The position numbers were made by a program, and so were the translations under genes. Below are positions 9,552 to 21,100 of a stretch of 64,000 nt of DNA, in pieces. Below the pieces are notes generated by a model. It searched no databases. It worked only from the letters and a program-made list of their open reading frames with translations, and was not told where the DNA came from. The DNA is from Closterium sp. Naga37s-1 (Eukaryota > Streptophyta > Zygnematophyceae > Desmidiales > Closteriaceae): NCBI GenBank assembly GCA_947471745.1, contig CANJKZ010000264.1:751501-815500 (forward strand). Direction: 5' to 3'. Each line of letters starts with the position of its first letter. The stretch's first letter is position 1.

Positions 9552-11834
9552 TTATGCAGTTCTACAATCCAGGGTTTGAAATCCCATCTTTCTTGCCCCT
9601 CTATCATACACAACCAACTTGTTACGCATAGCTACATCTGCATCCACAATAAGTGAGGGCATGTCAGCAAGAGTGCCAAAATGCCTGAAGACATGCATGC
9701 CTACCAGAGATAAATTTCCCTCATTACCTCCAATGATGGTGATTGGTTGGCCCACCACACTGTTTGAGTCGTATACACAGAAGCACACCAAATTGTCCTG
9801 CGGGCCACCAAAAAAACAAGTAATATGCTATCTCTGCAAACATTACACCAAGCATATGGTAGCAGGCAGGCCGCAGGTACTCACAAACAGCCAAAGGTAG
9901 TTCTGGGGTGGTAACTCCAGGTTGGCACCATCCATCACAATTGCCACTGTCGGGAATGCAGACTGCAACGTCGCCGTATCGCTGGAATATAACAGTGGTA
10001 TGGTTAGTATGAAGCCAAAAAAAGAACGGCATCCATAGGAACATGAAATACAAATACCTTGCAGAAACATTGTAGCACAGATTCAGAACAGATGCGACGT
10101 TCCCACCAGCCAGCTGATTGATTTCTTCCTGAGATAGCCTTCGGGCCTTTCCATCAACAGCTTGGATTACCTGCATCAATGTTACCCAAGAATAATCAAT
10201 AACACTCAAAGGACATGAAAAGTTGAAGGGAAACGACATGAAAAGCTTAAAGGGAACCTACTGCTTCTCTGAGGGGAGTGTACGCTGCTTCTGGGAGCGT
10301 GAGCGCAGTACTGCCGCTATCAATGATGCCACCAGTTCCAGAAAACGTGTCAGCAGGGATTTGTAAATCCACACCATTCACCTGAATACCGAATATCGTC
10401 GCATTGTAAACCCTGCACATTGAAACACATGTCAGAGAGAACAAATGGGCCCAGCCTGGACATTTGCAGCATAGGTACGTACGTGGTGTCATTCCCCATA
10501 GGGACAAACTGCATGCTCGAGTCAGCCATAGGAGGTGGGCCAAATGTTATGAATCCGCCCCCATCCTCCCCACCCAAACAATGCGAGATTATATTTCCCT
10601 TAAGAACTCCGTCTTGCACTAGCTGTGAAGGAATGGAAAGAGGGCTTTGGCCCAGGCCAATCAGACCAATCAAGGGATCTTTGAGAAGCCCTTCAGCTTC
10701 ATGAAAGTCACAGCTGAAACCAGATACCAGGTGGTTAGCAACTCTTCATAGAAGGCAAACTGTCCAAAACATTACAATATTTACCCAAAGGCAACAGGTG
10801 CTGATATCTCTGCTGGGCGACCTGGGAGAGTTAAGACATCACGCATCATAACTCCACCCGTGTAGCTTCCATCACCATATATGACAGCATAATTGCAGCG
10901 ACTTGTGCCATTAGGTCTGCTCAAACACGATGCTATGAAAACGTTAGCAATGCACCTGAATCAAGCTATAGGTGAATCAATCAATGGTACTTACCCGCAT
11001 CCAGCAACGCAGCGACCTCGAACTCCCAGCCTCGTGCAGCCGATTCCGCAACCTGCCCGATATGGGCCAGCGCAGGTGGTCTCATTGATCGCTTTGCACT
11101 CAGCACAATCGATTCTCTGACGAGTTGTTGACTGTTGAGCATTGAACGACCGAGCCTGAAATGTATAACAACGAGGAAGTCAGGCTTTTACCAATATGCA
11201 AAGCAGATTGCTTACATGACAAAACGTTCCCATACTCTTGTATTCCGAGGGCAGTTTACGCAGCCAGTACATCTGACCCACAACAGGTCGCTTCCAGTGT
11301 CAATGATGGTGTTCAATGATTCCTTCTGAGAACCCAGCTGCAGTGTAACGTAGTAGGTCCTGTTGAAAAAGCGCTGTGTCAGGACATATATATATATATA
11401 TATCATGTTTAGAAAATAAACGGACGACTGACGTACCCCAATTGTTCAACGCCTCCATTGAGTGGGAGGGTTGATTCCTGACCCGCTGCCTGAAGCCTTC
11501 TAGATCCAGAAGTTTTGGCTCCCTGTGCATAATCGGACACATGACAATTAATTGCAACGGAACGGAATGAAGGCACACTGTACTACGGTGGAGCGTGCCA
11601 GGTAGGAATCAGCACCTTTCGAATTCGTCTCACTATAACCGCTGCTCTAGACTGTGTCTGCTTCTCCAGCCACTGCTTGTAGGAGCCAAAGGTGCTCGGC
11701 CGGTTATCTGCTGAAACTGTGTGCTGATGGCGAAGCTTGAACGTGAATACTGAACCTTCCTGCACGGAGCCATAGCTAAACGGAAGAAAAGCAAGGACGC
11801 AGAGCAGCGGGAATAGCAAGCCACAGGAGCCCAT
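9552..11834 (-). CDS. Pepsin-like (family A1) aspartic protease, complete, 11 exons
   Basis: Aspartic endopeptidase of the A1 family, resembling plant nepenthesin-like enzymes; it acts in the secretory pathway, vacuole or cell wall. Exons: 11616-11834, 11437-11522, 11236-11359, 10995-11155, 10785-10916, 10483-10713, 10262-10412, 10058-10170, 9885-9981, 9728-9797, 9552-9637; all join in phase to 489 aa, a normal length. Residues 1-22 form a signal peptide (LLFPLLCVLAFLPFSYG). The catalytic motifs are DTGSD at about 122-126 and DSGST at about 349-353, and the flap Tyr is in YGDGSYTGG near 210. Between them lies a Cys-rich stretch (exons 3-4), as in nepenthesin-type proteases. The C-terminus reads IIGDVAMRNKLVVYD, the usual family ending. 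No transmembrane or GPI signal follows. Introns are short (about 70-230 bp) and, unlike those of the neighbours, show no exon-edge duplications; one has a TA run near 11385-11403. The exact substrate is unknown. Confidence 0.93.
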
Positions 11835-12571
11835 GGTGACTCGAGGATGGCGAAGACCTCAGGAGGCGTGAGTGAACGGGACAAGCTACTGGCTGCTAAA
11901 ATACTACAGCAGGGAGGTAGCCTTGACTGAGGACGGAATGACCTGAAAAGGGTACGATCGTTGAGGACGAATGGCAAAGTCGAGAAAACGCAGTTGATGC
12001 CTTACATTGAGCCCTTGCCTTTCTAGGCTCCTCGCGTCACAGATAAGAATGCGCGCTTCGGAAACCTGGGTCGTTCCAGGCTGGATTGAAGCAACTCGCT
12101 TGACGGAAACAGAGAAGCAAGGTCGTGATTGGTGAGGCGACGATTCAATCCATGGTAGAGGTAATTACTAGGAAGTGGAAATGGTAAAAGATCAGTGAGG
12201 GTGAGGAGGAATCCTCGGTGAACTCAATTGAGGAGCAGCAGTGTTGGCAGGCATGCAGGCAAATCAAAACTGAACGTGTAAGAGCTGCTTTCGTTACAAG
12301 CTACAGTTTGGCAGAATACATAGAACTGCTTCCAAATGCAATTCAGATGGGGAAACTGGAAAGAAACACCACAAGGCAGATGGCTCAGCAATGAAACAAG
12401 CTACTCTAGTTCTACGCAAGTGTTCGCGTGCTTTCCAGTCCACAACACACCCAGCCCATACACAGCAGCGCACCGCACCTCGTGCGACCTGCTTGATTCC
12501 TGCAGATCGCCGCAACTCGATCGTTTCATACGAGCCAGCGTTTTTCTATCCGTAGCTTTTGTAAGCCAGAG
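11835..12571. promoter_or_regulatory. Divergent promoter region of protease and Asterix genes
   Basis: This 737-bp gap separates two divergent start codons and should contain both promoters and 5' UTRs. I see no convincing TATA box, tRNA or conserved ORF. Short ORFs on both strands lack similarity that I recognise. The role is inferred from gene orientation only. Confidence 0.5.
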
Positions 12572-13964
12572 ATGAAGCGGTTGACAGCAGGTGGCAGCGC
12601 AGGCAGCAGCAGCGGCAGCGTGAGCACGAGCGGAGACCCCCGGAGACCAGACGCGGTTAAGAAGTATGTGCCGCCGGTGGTGAATGCGGAGGACCTGCCG
12701 ATCGACATGGCGAGCATGATGGCAATCTTCTTCGGGATCGCCGGCGTCATGATGCGGGTGAGCGAAGAAGTGCCGTTTTTATTCGAATCCTGATTGGTGT
12801 TGATGCTACGGGCATGCTTGATGAGGAGCTACACGTTCTTCGGGATCGCCGGCGTCATGATGCGGGTGAGCGGAGAGGGGTCGGTGTTCTTAGATCCTGA
12901 TTGATGATGTCGGCGTGGGAAGCGGAATGTGTCTAACGTGGAGATGAAACTTCGGGATCGCCGGTGTCATGATGCGGGTGAGCGGAGAGGGCTAAGTTCT
13001 CTTAGATCCTGATTGATGATGTCGGTGTGGGAATGGTTCGGAAGAGGTGCAGAAATATTGGGGTCGCCGGCGTTATGATGCGGGTGAGCGGCAACGGCTG
13101 GTTGTTTCCAAGATCCCTTTTGATATTGTTGGCGTTGGGGATGCTTTGAGGAGGAGCCTAAACATTCATCGGGATGCACGTGGTGATGCGAGTGAGCGGA
13201 AAGGGCTCGGAGTTTCAGGATCGTTATTAGATGTCGGTGTGCGGGGGTGAATGGGTGCTTTGAGGAGGCGGCGTAACAATGGGTGAGAGGAGAGAGGCAG
13301 GGAACGTCTCAGCGAACGGACTTTGTTGCTATATGCATGACATGACAAGACGAATTGAAGACGATCGGAGATCTTTTTAAGTACTGGTTCTGATTCAGCT
13401 ACCCGTTCTTGCTTTGGCCGTTTTCTCTTCCCCTCTTCCACTCCTTGGTCCAATCGTGTTCTTCCCGCTCACAAGCATCCGCTCTCATCCTTCTCCCATC
13501 TGTCTTACTCTATTTTCTCCATGCAGCAAAAGCTTGCCTGCTGGCTGGCACTTCTTTGCGCAGCACAAGCTCTGGCAAACATGAAATATGTGGAGCATGA
13601 TCTAAAGCAAATAATTACTGCGCTCAGGTAAGGATCGCTACCCCAGCTTATCCTGCATTTTCTGTGCATACGTTCTAGAAGGCTGAGCTGTTTCTTGTTA
13701 TCATGTCCCGGCTGGGAGGACCTTGTCTTCTGTTCTGCTCCTTCAATTTTCTTTCTGTGACTCTCATTCCTTGCCTTGAGCTCCTAGTTTTTGTTCACTG
13801 TGCACATTTCATAAACCCACTTGTCATATGCGGATCTCTTATGCTTCCCTACGCTGTCTTCCACTTTACTTGGCTGCAGTTTCGCGGTTATGGGCATCGT
13901 GACAAATTATTTTGCACCAGTGCCGGTACACCCTGATGCAATAGCAGCAGGCCAACAAGGCTGA
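12572..13964 (+). CDS. Protein Asterix (PAT complex subunit, UPF0139 / WDR83OS family), complete, 3 exons
   Basis: Asterix is a small ER membrane protein that, with CCDC47, forms the PAT complex shielding transmembrane segments during multipass protein insertion. Exons 12572-12757, 13527-13627 and 13880-13964 join in phase to 123 aa, the expected size plus a short N-terminal Gly/Ser extension. The family hallmark DPRRPDAVKKYVPP is at about residues 22-35. Three hydrophobic segments follow: MASMMAIFFGIAGVMM, LACWLALLCAAQALAN and FAVMGIVTNYFAPV. ANMKYVEHDLKQIITAL matches the conserved loop between the last two. Intron 1 carries four extra copies of the exon 1 end. Identification rests on motif order and size and is strong. 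Confidence 0.9.
12727..13200 (+). repeat. Five-fold tandem repeat of Asterix exon 1 end and splice donor
   Basis: The exon end TTCGGGATCGCCGGCGTCAT plus GATGCGG and donor GTGAGCG (12731-12764) recurs at about 12840-12872, 12953-12985, 13062-13090 and, more decayed, 13170-13200. The period is about 110 bp. The linking intron sequence (GATCCTGATTGATGATGTCG and similar) is repeated with it. Each copy keeps a GTGAGC donor, so several 5' splice sites compete. Confidence 0.9.
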
Positions 13965-15138
13965 CTGGGATTTTCCTTTGCATATTTGTAATTCACGTGT
14001 GTGTAATATATGGGCCCCTTATCAAAAAGTTTGCATGAAGATTGTCACCAGCTTGTGATGTTTATACTGACAAAACTCCAGGCTTAGTGTATGCGTGATC
14101 AGATAGACTTGTGATGTTTAGTACTATATTCATATCAGATTGACAATATGGGAGTCTGCCTGATAAGCTCGGCAACAGCCTCGGCTACTGCCGAAGCATG
14201 TAATGTCAATTCATTGCAATTGCTGGTTGCCCTGGAAAAGGCTTTTATAACCTGGCCAAAAAAGAAACCCGTCCGGGGACTGGTCCCAAAACTTTTATCA
14301 CCTCTTTTTCGCTCCAAGAACCTCGACTTCCACAATCTCGCTGTACTCCACGTGTTTCCCCGTGTACTTCCAAATCGCATTGCCAGTTGGAACCTGGCTC
14401 TTAGGAGTTTTGCATTTCTTGCCCGATTATGGGACACATGCACAATCAGAAGCATTCCCTGCCTCTGCCGAAGCGAATTTCCGAGCCTGAGCAGCTTCTC
14501 TCGGGGTGACCCAACCTCCTCCTTCCACACCTCCCCGCATTTGAACCTTGAGCCCCTCACTTCAGCTTTCTGGTCCGACCTGAACCAGTTTCTCTGCATC
14601 AGCCCTTTTTCAGGATTTCCGAGGAGAGCTTGTTCCTGGAGAGCTTGCTTGTGAAAGTTGTCTTCAGTTGCTTCTCAGCATTTCAGAGGCTTGCTTCTGA
14701 CTCCAGCTCTTGTATCAGTGCTTGCTCAGACTGGCAAGCAACTGAGCAAGACGACGGGATTTTCCTGCATTTTTTCTGATTCCCGTTCTCAGCTCCCCCG
14801 AGGGGACCATTCCGAGTCTGGCAAACTGGCATCAACGGCGTGTGAATTCGTGGGAGGGAGGTGGGTAGGGGAGGATAGACGTAGCATTAGTCGCTACACT
14901 AAGAGGAAGAAATAAGGTTAGTGATTTCGGGTGAATTCTCATGACAGGATTTTTCTGCTGTGTATCTACGCTGGCCGCCGTAGGCCTTCTGGTTAAAAAA
15001 AAAATCGAACGTGAAAAAAAAAGGTTCAGTTTTTTGTAAGTGACTGTGGCGAGTACCGTCTGAAAACAATCGGCAAGTCTTGCGCTTCTGACGCTTCAGA
15101 TAAACGTTTTGGCGGAAATCCACATTTCCCTTTGCGCG
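13965..15138 (+). other. Intergenic region between Asterix and BIG
   Basis: This 1,174-bp stretch holds the Asterix 3' end and presumably the BIG promoter or an upstream BIG intron. Open frames of 154 and 168 codons overlap on opposite strands at 14135-14654, but neither matches a family I recognise, and the plus-strand one does not resemble the BIG N-terminus. Two A-rich runs lie at 14996-15020. Confidence 0.5.
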
Positions 15139-18100
15139 ATGCATCCTTCGATGGATATCGTCACTTCCGTGGCTTCGTGGCTGTTACGGACAGTGCAGCT
15201 GAAATCTGGACCTGATGGATCTGGTTCGGACAACTCAAAGAAGCTCGGTGACAGGCTTGGGGAATCCGAAGCGAGAAACGTCCTCTCCCTCGGTGATGTA
15301 TCCGCGGTCGGGGATCTACCGACCAGAGAATTTACGGAATCGGAGCGGCTGCTTATAACGGATACGCAGGACTTCCTGAAATTTCTCCTGGACGGCTGTG
15401 ATCGTCGAGACGAGGCATCTACGACTGGGAACGCGTCGGCCAGCTCCGTTGCTGGAAATGGGGAAGGAACAGTCGAGGGAGAGGAGAAGGGGAAGAGGAC
15501 GCTGGAAGGAGGTGAGGAAGGCGATGTTGACGATGCCAGTGCCGAGGTAGGGATTGCACCCGGGAGACCCGAGAACAGCCACAAAGACAGACGCGAAGGC
15601 AACGCAGAGGAGGAAGGTAAGAAACGCGCAGCTGTTGACGCGAGGGTCGTCGAACTTGCTGTGACCGCAGTTGTGACAGTGCTGAAGGCAGTTGCTTTGG
15701 CGGAGATCCCTAATGCGCAGCTGGTGCAGAGGCTGCTGGACGTCGGTGTGCGAGCAACGCTCCACACAGAGACTGAAAAGCCGTCTTCTGCAGAGGGTGT
15801 ATCCGCAGGGCTTGTTGGGGAACAGTTGTTGGCGCTGGTGGCTGGTGCTGTTGCTGTTCTGGATGAGATGGTGAAAAGAGAGGAGGGGCTAGATGCGTTG
15901 AATAAGGGAGTGGGTACTTTGCAAGAGGTGCCGCAGGAGGGGGTGGAAAGCGAAGCTGATGCTGGAAGAGGAGTAGGAGACGGAGAACATTCAGGAGTTG
16001 AGGTTCAGTTGGGGGTTGGTAACTGTAAAGAGACTGCTGTTGTGGGAGGAGCGGGCGGGGCGAGAGCGGAAGTTCTACACGTGCTGCTGTCGTTCCTGTC
16101 TCTTGTCCTGTCCGCCTGTAGGGGTAGTGGTGGTCTGGGAAGAGGAGGGAGTGTTCTGGAAGAAGAAGAAGAGACAGGGAGGTTTGAGTTAAGAGATGAG
16201 GAATTGGGGGAGGGGATGGGTGAGGAGGGGATAGAGGATGAAGACCAAGCAGAGGAAGAGAACGAGAAAGAGGAGGGGGAGGAGGAGGAGGAGAACGAGG
16301 AGGAAGACGAGGATTCAGAGAAGGAAGAGGGCGACGACGAGGAGGAGGAAGAGGAGGAGGAGAAAGAGGAGAAGGGAAAGGTGGTTGACGATGCAGAAAA
16401 ACCAGATGGTGGAGAGGACGGGTGGTCCGATGAAGAGCTCGAGATTCGCTTCCTCAACACCCCTGCAGACTCCATCAGGACCTCCTGCTCCTGCTCATCA
16501 CTCCCCACGGCATCTGGATCAGCAGCAGGAGCAGCAGCAGGAACAGGAGCAGCAGGGGGAGCTGGAGCAGCAGGAGCGCCAGGGTGGTTGTCTGAGACAG
16601 ATTTATCCGCGCAAGCAGCAGCAGAGGCAGACGAGGAGAGGGCTGTGGCGTCCCGCGTGTGTTCGTTCGTGGTGAGTGGCAGCAACTTCATGGAGCAGCA
16701 CTGGTACCTCTGCTACACCTGCGACCTCACAGTCTCCCGCGGATGCTGCTCCGTCTGCGCTGCCGTGTGCCACAAGGGCCATAAGCTCGTGTACTCGCGC
16801 TTCTCCAGGTTCTTCTGTGATTGTGGTGCGACGGGGCCGGCTCCCCCGTCTAGCGCCCCTCCTGCCGCTTACACAAGTAGTTCCCTGTCAGAACCTGCTA
16901 GGCGCACTGCTGCTGGTAGTGCTGCTGCTTCGGACGCTACGGGCTTGCCGAACCAGGGGGCTTTTAGTCAGTCGGCGACAGGTTCGGGGTCTTCTCCAGC
17001 TGCGGTTTGGGAGAGGTTCCGGCGCAGGAGGTCCGGAACAGGCTTGGCGCGGCAGGGGGAGGTTTCAAGGGGAGCGGGGAGAGGGGAAGCCAGTGGGGGG
17101 AGTGGGGCAGGCGGGGATGAAAGCGTTTTCAAGGGCTGCTTTGCACTGAAGCCCCGTCCCGTGGGGTCAGGAAAACAGGCAGCGGCAACAGGAGGGATAG
17201 GGAGAGGAGAGGGCGGAGTGGCTTGGCCAGGAGGCACGTTCGGATGGCCTGGTGGGTACAGGAACGGAGGGAAGGATCAAGGTGGTGGTGGTGGGGGAGG
17301 AGGAGTGGGAGGAGGTAAAGGAGGGAGTTCTGAAGTTGAAGCGGATTGGTTGGTGGGAGTGGAGGCGTTTTTGAGCCAATCAGAGCATCTGTGTTGGGAA
17401 GGGCTGTTGAGGAAGGAGAAACGGAATGGAGGGGGAGTACTGAGGTTGCAGGAGGGCTTGTGGAGCGAAGAGGTTGTGAGAGGGCTCAGGGGGGCTCTGT
17501 CAGGGAAGGCGTGGGGGGAAGAAGGTGCGGAGGAGAAGACAGAGGAGGAGGAGAAGGAACAGGAGGATGTTAGTGAAGCTGGGCGAAGTGGAGAAGCTGG
17601 AGTGAAGGATGGTGAGAAAGAGAAGCGTCATGAGGAGACGCTGATCGACAGTGGAGTGGGCGTGAACGGGGACGTTGCAGCAGCAACTGTAGCAGCAACA
17701 GTAGAAGCTCCGGGAGCAGCAACATCAGCGATAATAGCAGCACGAGGAGGAGCAGCAGCAGCAGCAGTGACCCGGGCGTTGGTTATCAGAGAGCTAAGTC
17801 GGCAGCAGGTGGTGGATACCATCTGCCAGCTGGCGCGCAGGCATTGGCTGAGACGCAAGGCACTGGCGAGAGAGAGGGTTGTTCGGGCGAGGAGGGGAAA
17901 GAGCAGAGTGAGGTTGGGGGAGGGAGGGGGTGGGGAGGGGGAGGACGGACTTGGTGAGGAGGGGAAGGAGGCGGTGGTGGTGGGCGAGAAGGGGGAGATG
18001 GAAGGGGAAAAGGCCGAGGTGAAAGGGGAAGCGGAGGTGGTGGAGGGAGGGGAAAAGATGGAGTTTAAAGTGGAAGGGGAAGGGTTGGAGGTGGTCGAGA

Positions 18101-21100
18101 GTGTGGTGAAGGTGAAGGGAGGAGGTCAGGCAAAGGAGAAAGAAGAAGGTGAGGTGAGGGAGGGGGACGAAGGAGAAGCAAAGAGGGAGGTGGAGGACGG
18201 GCAAGATGGGGTGAGTGAGGGAGTCAAGGAAGGGAAGGAGAAGTCAGGGCGTGCAAATGAGGAGCCGTCTGAGAGCAAAGAATCAGGGGCAGAAGGCTCG
18301 ACTCTGCAAGGCGAGAGCAGTGGGACGGAGGCAGAGGTTGAAGCAAGCTCAGAAGGGAGCGGAGCAGGTGAGGGCAGGCAGGGGACTGTGGTGGCAGAGG
18401 TAGTTGTAGCGGCGCCAGAGGCTCCTCCCGCCCTGCCAGCAGCGCTGCTGCCAGTGGAGCAAGCAGACTTAGGCAGACCTCTGCGCATGTACCCGGCTGG
18501 TTCCTTCCCTCTGCCCCCGCCTGCTCCTGTAGCAGGCGAAACAGGAGCAACAGGTGCGGCAGGAGCGACAGGAGCAGCGAATGTAGCAGGCTCAAGAGGT
18601 GTGGCAGATGTAGCAGATGCGGCAGGGGTTGGGATAGGTGGAGCAGGAGCAGCAGCAGGGCCGCCGTCACTCTTGACAATCAGCTTAGGGGGGAAGGTGG
18701 CAATGGGGGCAGGGTCGACTGTGAGGCTGTGGGAGGCGGATGATATAGTCCCTCGCACTGCTGCCAGTACAGGCGCACATCATAGAGGGGATAATGACCA
18801 CGCTGCTGCTGCCGCCGCTGCCGCTGCTGCTGAGCTGGCGCCGATAACTTCTGACGTGGCACCTGTACCTTCGGTGGAGGAGGCAGCAGCACCGAGGGAG
18901 ATAGGGGAGGTGGACGTGGGGTACCCCGTGCACATGCTCGCCTTCCACCCCACCGTTGACTCGCTGCTGGCAGTCGCAGGGACGAACCAGGTCGAGGTAA
19001 GTCAGTTTCCTCTATTACTCTGGTTAGTTCAAGGCAGTAGCATCGGACCACCGGTGGGGTGGGGATAGGGGAGGTGGATTTGGGGGTACCCCGTGCACAT
19101 GCTGGCCTTCCACCCCACTGTCGACTCGCTGCTCGCAATTGCAGGGACCAACCAGGTCGAGGTAAGATTGTTCCTCATGATCCTTGAGCCAAATGCAGCA
19201 AAAAAAAAAAAAACGAAAAGAAAGAAACCGACAATGATCTACGTAAGGTTGTTAGCAGTCTGTTTGTTTACTGAAGATTGCACGCTTGTCACTCGCTCCC
19301 CGCCGTTTCTTCTCTCTTCTTTCCCCCAACCCCTCTCTCCCGCACCTCTTCCTCCCGTCCCCTCCCCTGCCCTTCCTCCCGTCTCAGGTGCTAGTGTTGG
19401 ATGACGATTACTCACCCTCTCTCCACGGCTAGCCTACCTTCTGCTCTCTTCTTATCCCTGCTCTCCCCTTCTCCTCTCCTTTCCTTCCCCTATTCCACCT
19501 CCTTCCCCCGCTTCAGGTGTGCTAGTCCTGGATTATGATTGCACTCTCGTCACTTGCTCCCTTGTGAAGCTGCATGCCGCTACCGCCTCATACCCGCCTC
19601 GTCTCCGTCCCTCTTCCTTCTCCTCCCCTTCTCCTCTCCACATCTTTCCTCTTTCCTTCAGGTGTTAGTGCTGGACGATGACTGCACGCTCGTCACTCGC
19701 TCCGCTGTGAACCTGCGCGCTGCTCTCCGCACTGCAAGGAAACACCGCCGGCCACACAGGCAGCAGCAGGAGCAGGCGGAGGAGCAGGAAGAGCACCCAC
19801 AGGAGGAGGATGGGGAGGAGGCAGAGGAGGAGGATGAGGAGGAGGAGGAGGAGGAGGAGGACGAGGAGGAGGAGAAGGGTGATGGCGAAGCAGAAGCGGA
19901 TGGGGCAGGCAAAGTAGTAATTCCAGAATCAGAAGTGGCTATAAAGAGGATGTGCTGGTTGCCCCTAGCAGGAGGCCCATTTCTGGAGGTGTGTGCGTTC
20001 AACTCACTCTTTCCGTCTTTGTGAAACTACCTTTTCTTCTGCACTTGGCATCCTCTCTCACCCTTCCCTAATGGAGCCAGAAACCCCGTTGACGTGATAT
20101 ACTCTCTCCTCTTTATCATCCCTCCCCATTTGAATCACTTTATCTTTCTCCTAAAGGTACGTCTGCTCGTGGCGACCCCCTCAGCAGCGCTCCTGTTCGC
20201 AGTGGCTGTGGGGTATGATGCTCAGCTGGTTGCCACCTTTCCAGCTCCCAGCGAGCCCACTCCCACCCAATCTCCTGGTGGCCACCCCCTCAGCAGCGCT
20301 TCTGTTTGCAGTGGCTGTGGGGTATGATGCCCAGCTGGTTGCCACCTTTCCAGCTCCCATCATCACACCTACTCCCCTCCAATCATCCCTTCCCTTCCCT
20401 TCCCTTCCCTTCCCTTCCCTCCCCTTCCCTTCCTTCCTCCCTGAATCTCCTTTCTTGCTGCAGGCTCGTCTGCTGGTGGCGACCCCGTCAGCGGCGCTCC
20501 TGTTTGCAGTGGCTGTGGGGTATGATGCTCAGCTGGTTGCCACTTTCCAGCTCCCTGCGAGCCAACCTTCAGGAGGAGGAGCGTCATATGCGCGGCAGGA
20601 GAAGGAGGGGGATGGGGAAGAGGGGGAGGAGGAGGGGGAGAAGGAGCGCGAGGGAGGAGGTAGGGTGGGAGAGGAGGAGATTGTGGATGTGTGTGTGGTG
20701 CAAAGGGAAGAGGAGGACGAAGATGAAGAGAGAGAGGGGCACGAGGATGGGGACGATGGGGATGAGGATGTTGGGCATGGGCATAGGGATGATGAGGAAG
20801 GTCCCCAGATGCAACTGACAGTTCTCACCAGCCAGGTGAGCAGTGTGTGTTTTTTGGGAATTCTAAAAAAACAGACTCACCAGCCAGGTGAGTAGTGTGT
20901 GCCTTTGTCCAGTAGGTTTGCCTTCCCTTCCAGTGTGCTAGTAATGTGTTACCCCTGAACTTATCTGCTTCCTCAGGTTCCGTTGCTCTTGTTGTGTATC
21001 TTCCCTGTCCTCTGTTTTTTCACTCTGAGTGAGGATCCGCTTGTTCCTTCTGTTTATACATTTGAGTCTTCAATAATTACTCAACGCATTCTTCCTTTTT

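Noticed and set aside
11384..11403. TA-rich run as a TATA box
   Set aside because: It is a simple (TA)n run inside a protease intron, not near any start.
14135..14654. Overlapping 154- and 168-codon open frames on opposite strands
   Set aside because: Neither shows a recognised domain or codon bias, and they shadow each other in an intergenic region. A lineage-specific gene cannot be excluded, but I have no support for one.
16005..16691. Minus-strand Ser-rich open frames opposite BIG (also at 15096-15767, 18126-18758, 24489-24971)
   Set aside because: They are antisense shadows of GAG/GCA-rich coding sequence. The plus frame matches BIG family motifs in order, the minus frames match nothing.
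19084..19163. Copy of the BIG exon 1 end as a genuine separate exon
   Set aside because: It has no good acceptor and carries a one-base shift relative to the first copy. Joining 18996 to 19662 keeps phase without it.
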